Part shown: piece by piece, positions 22,793 through 35,450 of the stretch
Position numbering within the stretch: position 1 is the first letter of the stretch
How the letters are laid out: each line of letters begins with the position of its first letter
Assembly: GCA_037447655.1 (NCBI GenBank)
Contig: JBBHKE010001264.1
Location: 1-64,000, forward strand
Reading direction: 5' to 3'
DNA: 64,000 nucleotides
Source: Zygnema cylindricum
Taxonomy: Eukaryota > Streptophyta > Zygnematophyceae > Zygnematales > Zygnemataceae
Made by a program: the position numbers and the translations under genes
Notes under the pieces: model-generated
Databases searched by the model: none
Seen by the model: the letters and a program-made list of their open reading frames with translations, nothing else
What the model was told of the DNA's origin: nothing

Positions 22793-24088
22793 AGGGAGAG
22801 AGGAGAGAGGGCGGGGGAAAGAGAACGAAAGAGGTCAAAAGAGGGGGAGAGAGCGGGGAAGAGAGAGAGAGGGAGAGAAAGAAAGAAAAGGTACCTTGAA
22901 TTCCCATTTCACCATTTGCGAGGCTTCTTATGGTCGTCGAGTGAGGATTGGCCACATGGTTGGTAGAGGGAGAGGACGGAGAAAGAGGATTTGAAATTGG
23001 GTGAAAAATTGGGCAGGGGGGAGGGGAAGGAGGAGGAGAGTGACCGGCGAGGAAAGCGAGAACGAGGAGACAGGAGAGGGCAACTACACCGGAGACCACT
23101 TTAGTTGTCTGAGAAAGAGGGAGGGGGGGGAGGGAGGGAGGGAGGGAGAGTGGCGATTAGGAGGGAGAGAGAGAGAGGAGAGGGAGAGAGATAAGGAAGA
23201 AGAGGGAGGGAGGGAGGGAGAGTGAGAGAGAGAAGGGGGGAGAGAGAAGGGAGAGTGAGCGAGAAATAGAGAGAGGGAGAGCGAGAGGGAGGGAGTTAGT
23301 GGAAGATGTTGGGTTCTCCTAGTTCAATATTTAATGTGAAGTTTTAACATGCAAAATTTAAATTTTTGATTTGAAGTTTTTAAATTTTTAGCTTATGGTT
23401 TTTTCCAATGTCACTCAATTTTTAATGTTTGATTTAGGATATGGGTGTGAAAATTTCAAACTTGTTTCTAATTTTTTCAAAAACCGATTAGTTTATTCTC
23501 GTAAATTCCTTTATTTTTTTTTTTTTTTGCTTTAATTCTTTCGTGTCTTTTTTTTTTTGTCTATTCAAGAACGTCAGAATGTCAGAATGTCAGCATTTCG
23601 AAACATTAAAATCAGTAAAAACAACAATAATAATAAACAATAGTAAAAGAATATACAAAAGGTTATAAAAGTACAGAAAGGGAAAAAGGGAGAGAGAGGG
23701 AGAGACTGAGCCAAAATGCAATTATCTGGCACTCCTATCCTCATCATCTTTTTGATCAAATACTTGGAAAATTGCACAAATCTACTAAAAAAAATAACAA
23801 ATAACAACAATACTAACAAATAAAAACATAAAATAACAAATAATAAGTAAATTAGTTTATAGGACTCACTTGACTGAGCCAAAATCCGATCACCCAACGC
23901 TCCAATCCTCGTCGACTTTTCGCTCGAATACTTAAAATATTTCGTATACTTACGTCTTCGATATCGAAATCATCATCGCTATCGAGAGGAATATTATCGA
24001 AGGAAGGAAGAGTGTACGGCGGTGGTTCTAAAAATTCTTTTACCATAACAAACTTTCCAGATTTTGTTAACTTGAAACTGTTAACCAT
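17953..24088 (-). CDS. LPR-type multicopper oxidase homologue, copper ligands largely lost
   Basis: The fold matches plant LPR1/LPR2 and CotA-like multicopper oxidases, which oxidise metal ions or phenolics with four coppers. Exons on the minus strand, 5' to 3': 24088-23954 (possible first exon), about 22399-22262 (RFVDELPIPSLLPL), about 21454-21364 (SFPGPILEAKKGVLSKIKWN), 21038-20859, 20454-20255 (LGGLYLIRDPEDLELNL), 19939-19235 (VFPYMKTQKRRYRLHVLN), 18739-18410 (TSEIWSFVNPAEDSRPLHLQ), 18030-17953. The last five junctions are GT-AG with matching phase. The family motif HLHGG reads IQMYGG, HPxHxH reads RPLHLQ, and the exon that should hold HCHxxxH is replaced by a 25-residue tail. Only WYHTH is intact. 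The reading frame is open through all assigned exons. It may be a non-catalytic paralogue or an early pseudogene. The link to the first exon is unproven. Confidence 0.7.
18098..18336. repeat. GA-rich tract in last intron of the oxidase gene
   Basis: A pure (GA) run of about 60 bp is followed by GGGA-type purine repeats. On the coding (minus) strand this is a polypyrimidine tract upstream of the final acceptor. Confidence 0.85.
18741..18985. repeat. GA-rich tract before oxidase exon at 18739
   Basis: About 240 bp of purines on the plus strand, ending exactly at the acceptor CTCCCTCCAG on the minus strand. Confidence 0.8.
21940..22256. repeat. G-rich and (GA)n tract in oxidase intron
   Basis: Starts with a GGTGGGG...GGGGAGGG block (21948-21980) and ends with a pure (GA) run of about 68 bp (22187-22255) directly after the presumed donor of the upstream exon. 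Confidence 0.85.
22415..23300. repeat. GA/GGGA-rich repeat block in oxidase intron
   Basis: Purine-rich simple repeats with two tandem copies of GAGAGAGAAGGAGAGAGCCA (22585 and 22645) and a pure GA run at 22708-22786. Long Arg/Glu or Leu/Ser frames here are repeat artefacts. Confidence 0.85.
23695..23945 (-). repeat. Tandem copy of a possible oxidase exon segment
   Basis: A 70-bp segment starting GACTGAGCCAAAAT is present at 23704 and 23873, about 170 bp apart. In one minus-strand frame the two copies read RIGVPDNCILAQS and RIGALGDRILAQS. The second is followed by a good donor (TCAA|GTGAGT), so one copy may be an N-terminal exon. The intron to the preceding exon would then be only 23-31 nt, which I doubt. 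Confidence 0.45.
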
Positions 24089-24104
24089 TGTGAAGATTTG
24101 TGTT

Positions 24105-24410
24105 TTTTGTTTTTTGAGGTTTAATTAATTTGGGATTTTGACAATTTAGGATTTTTTGACAGTTTGGGAATTTAAAATTTGGGTATTTGAAAATTTCGCG
24201 CAATTTTAAATTCAAGGTTTTCTAAAAATTTATGGGGTTTTTGACATTTGGTGTTTTTAAGTTTGGGATTTTGACAATTCGGGGTTTTTAAATTTGGGAT
24301 TTTGACGATTTGGGGTTTTCGCAAAATTGGGTTTCTAAAATGTTGGGATTTAACGATTTGGGGTTTCTTAATTTGGAAATTGTATATTTGGGGTGTTACA
24401 TTTAAGGCTT
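24105..24410. repeat. Degenerate repeat of TTTGGGATTTTGACAATT units
   Basis: About 300 bp of irregular 16-30-bp units around GGGATTTTGACxATTTGGGG lie just upstream (minus-strand sense) of the presumed oxidase start, so in its promoter region. Confidence 0.7.
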
Positions 24411-25439
24411 CGAAACTTTTTTGGGTTCTTGGTTCCTGGTTGTCACTTTGAGGACAAAAAAATCTGCAAAAGGACAAAAAATTAAATGGGAAAGTCAGAA
24501 CTTTTCAAATGTAAAACGAATTGAGACAGGAATTGAAAAAATAAGGACAGGACACGTGGCATGTACATATTGAGCATATTATTTGTTTGATTCGATGTTA
24601 AGAGTTTCAGTAAGGCATTCAAATTTTGTAATTTAGTCGGATTTTTTTTTTTTTTTTTGTATATTAGAGACCTGATAAGATTATTTTTGTCACTCATACT
24701 GTTTCCTGGACTTCTTTTTAGCTTTTTAATTTCATTTTTTTTTTTTCTTCTTTCTACCTTCGTTTTTGTACCAATTTTCACCTTTCTTGACGTATATGTC
24801 TTCAACTGGACGATTATAACACTTTTGCGAATTGTAATCTCAGAATAGGGAGTCGAATCTACTTCTCCTGGGAATAATTCGGTCCGTATTTAAACAAATT
24901 CGTTCCTGTAAGAATTATCCCGATGACGGAAACTCCAATTTCAAATTTCCTCAATTTCAATTTTTTTAAGTTGAATCCCTGAATCCGAATCTTCTAGTTT
25001 GAATCACTAATGTCGAATTTTGAAAATACGGCGTTCAATGTTTCAATCCGAATTTTCTATGGACTCGAATTTCCTGAAAGAAACTCCTCTCTTCGATTGA
25101 AAAAACCCTTCAAACAGATAAAAATAGCAATAATAACATGTATAATGAAAATTTAAAAATTCCTCTAAGTGTCTTCAGAGAGGATGTCTTGCCAAAACTC
25201 AATTATAATAAATAAATAAATGTTTGGTTTACGGTTCGAGCTCTCAAAATTCAAACGAGAGAGGGTGGACGAAAGGAAGAAAAGTTGAGCGGGAAAAGTA
25301 CAGCTGAAATGATGTAACTTAAGCACAGTTTCATGTCCATACATCATTTTCCGTCTCCTAAAACATAATTATCTAACAGTGTCATCGACCGTGGAAAAAA
25401 ACTCCATGGAAATCCAGCCGTCGAATCACTCCAATCGGC

Positions 25440-26000
25440 ATCATCTAAGCCTTCTTTTCCCTAATTCACGGCGACGATCTTCGCCGTTCGATTCAGGATC
25501 ATCTGTCGTTCCATCGTTGATCCTAACTGCCGCATCATAGGGTGACGTAGACATGTTATGTAACATAGATTTCGCGGTGCATTGAGAGTGCGCGGCGCAA
25601 ACGATTGGTTGAGAGTAGTCTCGGCGTTTGCCTTCTGGTCGACAAACCAATGAGAATCTCTTCAGATCTTGACCAGTTGAGACTTTGCACCACGCTGGTG
25701 CGCGCGCGCGTACTGGAATGTGGCATATTAACAGTATTTTGTGTTCCCAGTTCAACTATGATACAGTTCTGTAGTTGAAGTTTACCTTCGACGAGGCAGC
25801 CAAATATGAGGTGGAATACGACACACAAATTAGTTGGTGGAAGGCACGGGGGAAGCAAAAAAGGGTTCAAAAGGGAACGGTTCCAAACTATTTTTCTTAT
25901 CCTGTTTCCCATGGCGGAATAACCGACCTGCTAAGATTCCACACATGGGATCCTCGCTAAGGCCAGTTAAGTGCCAGAATTTGTTTCAATTGCAATAGGA
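25440..26000. mobile_element. Fragment of the arm A/B dispersed repeat family
   Basis: The block 25780-25880 (GAGGCAGCCAAATATGAGGT and GGTTCAAAAGGGAACGGTTCC) matches 31390-31480 directly and 3700-3835 in reverse. The AGTTCAACTATGATACAGTT region near 25747 pairs with 4215-4260. No protein-coding capacity was found. Confidence 0.6.
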
Positions 26001-27537
26001 GCAAAAACTATATTCATTTGTGTGTGGACAACGCATTCATACGTATAGACGGGTGATTTAGGGTGACGTTCCATCGGGCGAAAAGTGGCGTAGCTTACAG
26101 AAATATGCGACTCTCCGTACCAAATCGAACCGCTTATTATGTTTTTATTCGAAAAACAACATTACAGAGAATCTTGCCGATACTCTCCGAAAGTCTTGGA
26201 GGTAATACTGGCCGTCGGATGTTCATCTCCGAGGAGTTCGCTTCATTTTTCTCTGTAACTGTCAACCCACCTCCGGGTTGGCAGACACATAAAAAAAAAA
26301 AATACGTGACACGCTGGACGATTTAGCTACGTGTCATGATGAAAAGCCAACAAAAAATCTTAAGATTTGCACATGACACGCGCTTTCTAAAATACAACCG
26401 AAAATAAAAACGAAATTTAGTAAGGGTGGATCTCTATGTGCATAAGTAAAGGTTTTTTTCTGTCGTTTTCCTGTAAAACTTAGAGCCGTACCGCGTAAGC
26501 TTCAACCGTACAATAAAATAGAAAAAAAGAGAAGTACATTTTGCGTCATCATCGAATTTAAAATGTACTACATCTTGTCGTCTTGTGTTCTTCGACCCAC
26601 TTCGACGACAAAAAACGTCATCTTCAACCTTATCTTTAAAATACACGGCCGATATGTTTTAAAATTAAGGATTTTCTATAAACAAATAGTAACACGTATT
26701 CGCACGTGTAATTTTCTGTTCAAAAAATTCAAACGAATTCAAGCGACGTGGAAGTGTACACGATTCGCTATGTTTTGTCCGTTTTTATTTAATACGACAA
26801 ATAGAAGTACACAGTTTGTTTTGTTTTGTCCGTTTCCATCCGGTACGGATTTTTTTTTTGCAGGGGTCTCAAGGTTCCGATGCCATTTCACGTCGAGCCG
26901 ACAATAGACGCAAAGTCAAAACGCATCTTCTTCAACCGTGAAACGTCACAGGCTGGAGGGCGGTAGGTCTACAATGTCACGAAAAATCACGCGACGTCAC
27001 AATCAGCTACGAAAAATGACGTGGGTCATCACAGATTGTAGACGTTGACAGCCGTCATGGGCATTGTCGACGTATACAATCGTCACGCCCTAAGTGACAA
27101 TGTCGTTTGGTACACATAGGGACACCCGAAATCCGGGTCCGCCGGATCTGCGCTAAAAAACAAAAAAAAATCTCTAAGTTTGAAGTACATAGAGACGCAC
27201 CCTAACACTCCTTCGTCACGCTATTTTCAGTAACTTTTATTCGTCACACTATTTCTCCTAAAGGACTTTCGTTATGTTCGAAAACTGAAACCCTAAAAAA
27301 TGAGCTGGCGTAAAAAAGTATAAAAGTTTTGTCTTATGTTTACTTCGTACGCAGGTACATGGTACGCAAGTCAAGATTTGAAGTTAAGTTTGTCGGTGAT
27401 AAAAATCTAAAAGATATTCAATATCGGATCGTAGCTTGCGTGGCGCCAGTCAATTTAGAACACGTGGCTTACAGATTTTACGTGGCATGTAGAGTTTGCC
27501 GTACAATTACACAAACGTATGATGGAACTTCACCCTT
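26000..27537. other. Gene-free stretch rich in CGTCA and GTAC words
   Basis: No supportable gene. The block 26930-27110 has many CGTCA/TGACG words, and 27120-27140 has a short GGACACCCGAAATCCGGGTCC hairpin. It may be an older relative of the TIR elements that follow. Confidence 0.35.
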
Positions 27538-28493
27538 AGGGTACGTCCCCATGTGATAAAGTATCGACTTTAATCTGTCGTTTTCGCACAAAACGCAGGT
27601 TTGTACAGAAGAACTTTAGACGTACAAAAAAATTAATTCTTTAAAAGTACAGCAAACATCAAGTCTATACTTTGAATGTACTTCATATTTGTCGTCATCT
27701 TAACAATTTTTGGCGTTTTCCTTTTTTCGACCCTCAGGCAAGAGATTCCAGCCCGTCAAAAAACTTCATCAAAAATCACCTCGCGAGGTGATTTTAGGGA
27801 AAGTACCGCCCAAAACAACGAATGCAAAACGGCCCACGCACGCGACACACTAGCGGGAAAATTTTAGGAAGACTCGCTATTTTTCTCCCTGCCCGTCACG
27901 CGCATGTACGGAAAATACGAGGATGTACGGAAAAAAACTGAAAGGGTCGCGGACCTCCACTTTCATTCATGGGTCCTCGGTAGAATTTTGCGTCGTTGTC
28001 GCCTCTCCCCTCTCCCTCTCGCACTATCACTTTTATCTCACACTTTTTAGAATGAGGCACGACAAAACTGGTATGAAATTAAAGATATTTGAAAAATTAT
28101 TTTTTTGGCTACCCTTCATGCATATTTTTATGGCAAGTAGAGCAAAAAAAGTAGAGAAAACGAAATTGGGTATCCATGGCCGAAAGTCCTTGAATCTGTG
28201 ACGTCGACGCTGTCACAAGTGTGTGTGACGTCATGATGTTACAAAACCCTAAACATCTGCCATGTCACAAAATTACAAAAATCTAGACGTCTACAACCGT
28301 CGCTGTTTTTGTTGGCGTCACTAATTTCGTAGTCGTCGTCAACCGTCACAAAGTTGTACATACGTCTACAACCGTCACATTTCAAAGTTTCGATTTCATT
28401 TTCGCACATAGGGACGCTTTTCAAAGTAGTACGGAACACTTCACTACAGTCCAAAATATTTTTTCAAGTATCGCTTACATGGGGGCGTACCCT
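27538..28493. mobile_element. TIR element 1 (GGGTACGTCCCCATGT ends), 3-bp TTA flank
   Basis: The left end reads GGGTACGTCCCCATGT and the right end ACATGGGGGCGTACCC. TTA precedes the left end and follows the right end. Size is about 955 bp. The interior has an imperfect CACCTCGCGAGGTG palindrome and several GTGACGTC words, and no transposase. Terminal repeats with a 3-bp TTA target site are typical of PIF/Harbinger-type elements; that assignment is inference. Confidence 0.65.
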
Positions 28494-28494
28494 T

Positions 28495-29429
28495 AGGGTA
28501 TTTTACCATGTATTAAAGTATCTACTTTTCTCTATTTTTTGCCCTAAAATTCAGGGAACTTTGACAAAAACTTTAGCCGTACGAAAAAATCATTTTTACC
28601 AAAGTAAAGTAAACGTCAATTCATACTTTGGATGTACGGCGTGTTTGTCGTCATGTGAACGCATTTTGGCGTTTTCCCCTTTTCGACCCTCGGACAAGAG
28701 AATCCAGCCCAAAAAAAAAATTATCCAAAATCACCTCGAGGGGGTGATTCTAGTTCAAGTATACTGCCCAAACAGCGAACGAAAAATGACCCACGGACGC
28801 GCGACAAGAGTGTGAAAATTTTAGGACGAGGGAGATTCCTCGCTATTTTTCTCCGTGCCGTCACGCGCATGTACGGAAAAAAATATGCAAGGGTCTCAAA
28901 CCTCCACATTCATTCATGGGGTCCTTTGCAAAATTTTGCGCCGTCGTCGCCTTTCTCCTCTCCCTCTCACACCATCGCTTTTATCTCACACTTTTTAGAA
29001 TGAGAGACGACAATATTGGTATAAAATGAAAGATATTTTAAAAATACTATTTTTTACAATTTTTAGGTTTTTTTCGAGCGAGAAAAGTAGAAAAAACGAA
29101 ATCGAAAAACCATGGTAGAAAGTTATTGAATCAGTGACGTCGACGTTGTCATAAGTGAGCGTGACGTCACAATATCACCAAACCCTAAATATCCACGATT
29201 TCACAAAAATCTAGACGTCTACAACTGTCGTTGTTTTTGTTGGCGTCACCAATCGTCGGAAGTTTCGTCGCCTTTAATCGTCAAAAGTTGTACATACGTC
29301 TATAACCGTCACATTCCAAAGTTCCGGTTTCATTTTAGCACATAGGGACGCTCTTCAAGGTAGTACGGAGAATCCTTACTACAGTCCAAAATATTTTATC
29401 AAAGTACCGATTACATGGGGACGTACCCT
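28495..29429. mobile_element. TIR element 2, direct neighbour of element 1
   Basis: This is a diverged direct copy of 27538-28493, abutting it and sharing the middle TTA. The left end is eroded (GGGTATTTTACCATGT). The right end is intact (ACATGGGGACGTACCC) and followed by TGA. The corresponding interior palindrome has changed to CACCTCGAGGGGGTG. Confidence 0.65.
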
Positions 29430-30420
29430 GAGTCCATAAAAGTCATACAAGATTTGTATTCCTAACAAAATCATATTGCGGCGATGACATTAGCTATTAA
29501 TGTAAATCAGTCACTCTTCAAAAAGAGAACTAAAACGATGCCATTCAGGACGCGATAGGGGTGAGAAGGGTCCCTCGAGACAAACCCATATAGCCACTGC
29601 ATTTTTGTCCCAATCGAAACCTCAACTTACTCGTATGTCTTGTAAAGTTCTTCACACTCCTGCTAAGTTAGAATCGACTTTCACAAGGGTCGACCATCTA
29701 AAGGCTGGCTACTAAATTTGACAAGGTTATCATTGATCACAACCTCGACGAGGAATTTCTTACTACACGCGATACAATGTCATTTGCAAAATAAGTAGTT
29801 TTTTCTTTCTCAAAAAGTGAGACGTCCAACCCACACTTTGATTTTCTCGATAACGTTCCTGGTCAAACGTGTCACTTCTTTTGGCTTATTATATGTAATG
29901 ATGCAAAACGCATCATTTTAGGATCGACCTTTCACTTATGCAAGTTTGACAGCTAGTACATTATAACTCCATCGTCTAACTCTAGAAACTCCATCGTCTA
30001 CCACAACAAACAATAATAAACAATCAACTCTTGTTGTAATTAAAAAATCCACATGTTCCGTTTTAAAATAAGCAAATGACCAAAATCAGTGACTCGTTAA
30101 ATGCGTTAGTCACGAAATGTATAAATTAAGACTTTTTATTAAGACAAGATAGAAAATAATTCGTTATGATAATGTTGTTGACATGCACGATAATACATTC
30201 TCATAACGTTCATCAATTGTGCGGGATGGAAAGTTTGCCTCCGCTTGATTTTGGCCCGGAAACTCGTTTGTCCTCAACACATCCACACAATTCGGCCACA
30301 TGCTGCATCGTTTTTCCATGCACACGCATGGTGTTTTGTGGAAACTAAAACCTTTGTTTTTCAATAGATTCATTTTTGCCTAAATTTACTCCACATGGTT
30401 TTGTCTATGCGGGTCACTAG
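29430..30420. mobile_element. Third copy of the arm-type dispersed repeat
   Basis: Direct matches to arm B include the block near 30220-30340 (CCGCTTGATTTTGGCCCGGA, CCACATGCTGC), which corresponds to 32230-32310 and 35470-35565, and the block near 29600-29780 that pairs in reverse with 3110-3350. It carries no coding frame. Confidence 0.6.
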
Positions 30421-31184
30421 TATCTCGTGTAATAAAATTTACAAGGGCAATAAATTCCCCTCTATTGTTCCTCATTACTTTTTGCAGGTACGGTTTCCAT
30501 CCTACGATATAAAACTATTAAATTTAGTTTTGACAATACAAAAACAATAGGTTTTGAGAATGGACGAAATGCTTAAAGAAACGCTACAACCGTCACATGT
30601 CAAAGTTCGGATTTCATTTTCGAAGTGTACATTCATGTATTTAATCATTAATTGGTTTTCTATTTCCTTCCATCCCATATTCCTTATTTTTTTATTTCCT
30701 TGCTTCCTCTTTCCTCCCCCCTCGTTAAAATAGCTTATTTTGCGTCATTACAAGAGGCAACATTCTTCACCTTAACAAGCTAATAGAGTTCATACCACTA
30801 ATTTGGCGCCCCTATATTTTGACCCTTCAACCAAAAACATAATAATTATTTACATTTTTTTTATTACGTTATTACATAGGCGATTTAGTTAATGTAACTC
30901 CCAGTAATTTGGGTTGTTTTTAAATAGTCTGGTGCATCGACTGCTAAAGTTGCTCTATATATCGTACGAAAGTACATAATTAATGTTAGACAATGGCCTC
31001 AACACGAAAAAGCACACTTAGATTTAGATTCTTAACAATAAAGACGGGGAAAATCTTGCGAACTTGCTCTCACTAGTTCAAATATCCTTGTGAACACACG
31101 CTATAAAGGCTACACCATGGGAATGTGCACCTAAAGTACAATATAGTTCTTGTATTGCATTCACGGATATTCATTGAACAAGAG
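30421..31184. other. AT-rich gene-free stretch
   Basis: No gene seen. A short piece at 30585-30625 repeats the CTACAACCGTCACATxTCAAAG word of the TIR elements. Confidence 0.35.
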
Positions 31185-32686
31185 TTTGTCCCCAATTCAA
31201 CTTAGTTTATAAATTACAAAATAAAGACAATATCATCGTGTAAAAAAAAAATCAAAGTCACCAAGCCGTGCCCATTCAAAAATTTCAAATATAGAGCTAC
31301 ACCGTGAATCACCATTACTGTATAAAAATTACTTAGTGTACCAAAGAAAAAATGTTATTAACTCCGTTTTTGTTTGATTTTTTTACCTCTGACAAGGATG
31401 CCAAAAATGAGATCGAATACGGCATGTGGAATATCTGGTGGGAGGCACATGGAGAGCCAAAATAGGTTCCAAATAAACAGTCCCAAGTTGTTTAAACTTT
31501 TTCTATTTGTGGGTGGATAAACAAATCATATGTATAGAAGGTTGATGTAGTACATAGGTGTCATACGAAAAATCATGTGCATTCCTAGCAAAATCAGATT
31601 TGTGGCTGTGGCAATCCATGTCAACTTATAAATAGGTCAATTCTCAAATTAAGAATGAAAAAGGTGCCTCGTGGAAAGTGATACGTGTTTAGAAGGATCC
31701 CTACGAGAGACAAGCCTAAACACCCACCACCACGGAAGAGCTATTCGTGACCTTAATATCTTAATCGAAAACATTAGACATAAATTAAAAACTTTAAGAC
31801 CCATTTTTGCTAAAATTATTAACAATTCAACCAACAAATCAATTTTCTTGGTAAATAATGAAGGCTCATTTTCTAGTCAATGGTGTTGCTCCTTCTATTC
31901 TATATGTATGATGGGAAACTCGTCGTGTTTGGGTCGGCCTTTCACTCGTGCAAGTTTCGCCGTTGTTAAACCTCAAAATATTGTGGCTCCATTGCTTACC
32001 TCAACAACAGTAATACATGCACTACTATTGGCGTTAAAACAACCCCACCTGTTTTGTTTTTGAACTGGCAAAGGACTAAAACCAATATAGGTCATTTCAC
32101 GTGAATTAGTTACAAAATGTCCCGCTCTAAAGTGTTTAGTGGGAGAAGGTGATATACTTTGTTTGTGTAGAGAAGTTAACAAACATATCTGTCACATGGT
32201 CCATCGGTTTTGCCGAATGTATTTGTGCTCTTGATTTTGGCAAGGAAACCCACTTGTACACTATCACACACTCACTCTAATCAACCACATGCTGCGCCGT
32301 TTGTCCATGCAAGTCCACGATGCTTTATATAAGCTCAAATTTTGATATTTTGTCTCGGTTGAAGAAGTTGTCTTGCCCATTTTGTGTTTTTACATGTTTT
32401 TCACGAATTCGAGCTTCATTATTCACTCTTGCGAATTAGATAAAATTAGCAAGCATGCTTTGCGAATCCCCCTCTCTTTTTCCTACACCATCTTTTATTC
32501 TTTACGATGGCTCATGATGCCATCTATCAATTGGATATTGGTCCCACTTATTTTATGCTGACACAAGACACCAAAAGCGAAAAGAAAAACTTGAATTTCG
32601 TTTAACTGTTTTTTCTTCTTTCCTTCCTCCCTCCCTCCCTCCCTCCTTCATTGAAATAGTGTACTTTTATACAGAACAATAAGCTA

Positions 32687-32900
32687 CACCGCCAATCGTT
32701 ATTAGCGTGTAGGTTTTTTAGCGTATACGAATAATTAGCGTGGTTTACGCTAATTGGGAATTTGAAAATTTTCGAAGAAATCGTCTATTCTAATTAGGAA
32801 TTAGGGTATTTTTTAAATAGTGTGGATAATTCTTTTTGAGAATGAAAAAAAAAAAGCGGGACGGATTTAGCGTACACAACGCTAATAACGATTGGCGGTG
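32687..32900. mobile_element. MITE, same family as 1324-1540
   Basis: A 214-bp element with ends CACCGCCAATCGTTATTAGC and the complement, flanked by TA on both sides. It lies at a site of arm B whose counterpart in arm A (2046-2047) is empty. Confidence 0.8.
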
Positions 32901-33837
32901 TAGTATGTTTGTCATTCGACAAATGACAGCGTGGCCTTATTTATGGAGTCTCATAGTCCCCCCTAGCGTAGTTGGTTTAGTTGCGTAGAATAGTCTAGTG
33001 TCAACCTGCGAAGGGCGGCGGACGCCGTCGCGTGACATCTTTCAGTTCCGTGTAGTCGAGCGTTGCTCGCAACACTTAACTATGTGAAAACGACGCTTAA
33101 TTATTTATAGGCGGAAATTCTGCCTGTATTTGTGGCAAGGACTCGTTCTATAATAAATTGTTTTTTTACTTGCCGTAATTGACATCATCCAATTGTTAAC
33201 CGTCGATGCGATCACTTTGACGGCTATTGTAGTACGACTTGTTTTACAAAAAGTTCACATGCGATTTTCCCTTTAAACCGAAATTTTCACTGCCCGGAAA
33301 CGTTTTCCCAACCAATCAATACGAAAAAACGTGCAGTACTCGTACAAAATGATACATTCTTAACTCTACACTATTTAATTAATTATATACTATTTAGCTA
33401 CATGTAGTGCTATTAATTATATTTTTGGGTCGCCGATATGGTTTTTTTTACTCTAATAGGAATTAAAGGTGTAAGAAAGTTCCGCCACGTTTCCTCGAAC
33501 ATGGGACACGTGCTATATTTGTAGTCAATATGACGGTCCTGTCTTCTGACAGGAAAGCTGCCATGCGATACACACTCAGCTGGCTCATCGGACGGTGTGT
33601 ATGTCGTTATATCGTGCAATACGAAATGAAAGTATAAAATATTGAGCACTTGTTAAGAATGACCGCTTACGTGTAACACGAAAAACATAAATTCTTTAAC
33701 AAAAGGTTTGCCACCGACATTTATCCATTCTATTTTCCGAATTACTGGGGGGTAAATTGTGTACGGCAACCATTTTTTTACAATTACTTCTTAATTATTC
33801 ATTATATTTTAGGGTTGCCGATATGGTTTTATTTACA

Positions 33838-34275
33838 CTAATCACGTCCCACTGAAGGAGAATGAGAATGATGTCACGTCCCATCGAAAGAGAATGAGAA
33901 CGACGTCATGTCCCACCTAAGGAGAATGAGATTGAAGTCACGTCCCGCCGAAGGAGAATGAGAACGATGTCACGTCCCACTGAAGGAAAATGAGAACGAC
34001 GTCACGTCGCACCGAAAAAGAATGAGAATGATGTCACGTCCCACTGGAGGAGAATGAGAACAACGTCAGGTCCCAGTGAAGTATAATGAGATCGACGTCA
34101 CGTCGCACCGAAGGAGAATGAGAATGATGTCATATCCCACCGAAGGAGAATGAGAACGACGTCACGTCCCACTGAAGGAGAATGAGAATGATGACACGTC
34201 TCATCAAAGGAGAATGAGAACGACGTCATGTCCCACCTAGGAGAATGAGATTGAAGTCACGTCTCACTGAAGGCG
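33838..34275. repeat. 31-bp minisatellite CGTCCCACTGAAGGAGAATG...
   Basis: About fourteen imperfect copies of a 30-32-bp unit: CGTCCCACYGAAGGAGAATG followed by AGAAYGAYGTCA. The sequence between identical words is itself conserved, so this is a direct tandem array and not a spacer-repeat array. One copy of the same unit survives at 44235-44270. Confidence 0.9.
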
Positions 34276-34279
34276 ATAC

Positions 34280-35450
34280 GCCGTCATAATGATCCCTTTG
34301 AAAGACTTTTCTTATGTTTTTAAGTTTTGATAGACAAGCCTAAGTAGCCTCCACCGTCAAGGAGCAATTTGAGTCATTTATGTCTCCATGGAAATCTTGA
34401 CTTATTCGTATGCATTGAAAATTAATATCGAGGGAATTGAGAGGGAAATAAAGTATTCTTGCAAAGTATTCCACACCCCTACAATCCCTTCAACTCACTT
34501 TTTGCGAGGATGTACTCTAAGATATGTTCTTTAATCAAACATAAAAATAATTGTATAATAATATAAATAATTGAATAGTATTATAAAAAGTTAATAATCA
34601 AAACTGTCCTCGATCAACATAGGTTCTAGGCTTGGGAAAAGCCTTGTCTTTAGGTATGGTAGACTCGTTTCTTTTGATGATTTTTTTTTGCAAATTAACA
34701 TTGACCATGGAGCACCACCGTTACCGATTTCGACGACTTAATCTTTTCATCGTAATTATTTATTATTATTGCAAGTATTATGATTATCGTAGAACTTTAT
34801 TTCGAAAGACCGTTACCTCGTGCTAACTTAAGGTTTTATTTATGTTTATAACTTTTTTTGATCAAATTGTAAGGATCTAAGGCCAAAACCATAACAAAAC
34901 AATGTAAGTGTAAAACAACTGCCAATGTGAGAACTTCCACAAAAATATGGATTCAAATCTATACTAAAAAACTGTTTGAGAACAATGAATAATATCTTTA
35001 TGACAACACAAACATGGATGTATAACGGATCCATGTTTACATATTTCCTCCTCCGTTCTTATCAAACGTTAGAAAAATAAACTTGAGCTGTATTGATGTT
35101 AAACTGGTGCCATTGCAATCTCTCGTATTTCTACGAGGTGAAAAAAAGGAATTGTTGTGCCGTCAAAGCCTATTGAGAACTGAATAAATGGGTAAACGAA
35201 TAAATGGGAGGATGAATGAATCTTTTTTTGGATGCAAAGAAAAGATCACAGGAAAATTAATAGCAAGGACACTATCTTCTACAATGATTTCAAATGAAAT
35301 TCATTTTATTATTGTCATCGACGTTATAAGTGTTGGTATACTAGCGAATATCCCAATCTTTTCCTATGCATATGTGTGTGTATATGTGAATGCTGTAGCA
35401 AGTAATGATCCAAATTGCCAAAAAACAAGAAAAGAAAGAAAGTCGCTAAA
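34280..35450. other. Gene-free AT-rich part of arm B
   Basis: The first 160 bp (34300-34500) match 44280-44450, including the AGTAGCCTCCACC and CTTATTCGTATGC words. The rest shows no gene. Confidence 0.4.

Noticed and set aside
26563-26907. 114-codon plus-strand frame
   Set aside because: Lies in a repeat-like, GTAC/CGTCA-rich stretch, with no recognisable domain, splice context or conserved neighbour.
33838-34275. CRISPR-like array
   Set aside because: The sequence between identical words is also conserved, so it is a direct tandem repeat; the genome is also eukaryotic.
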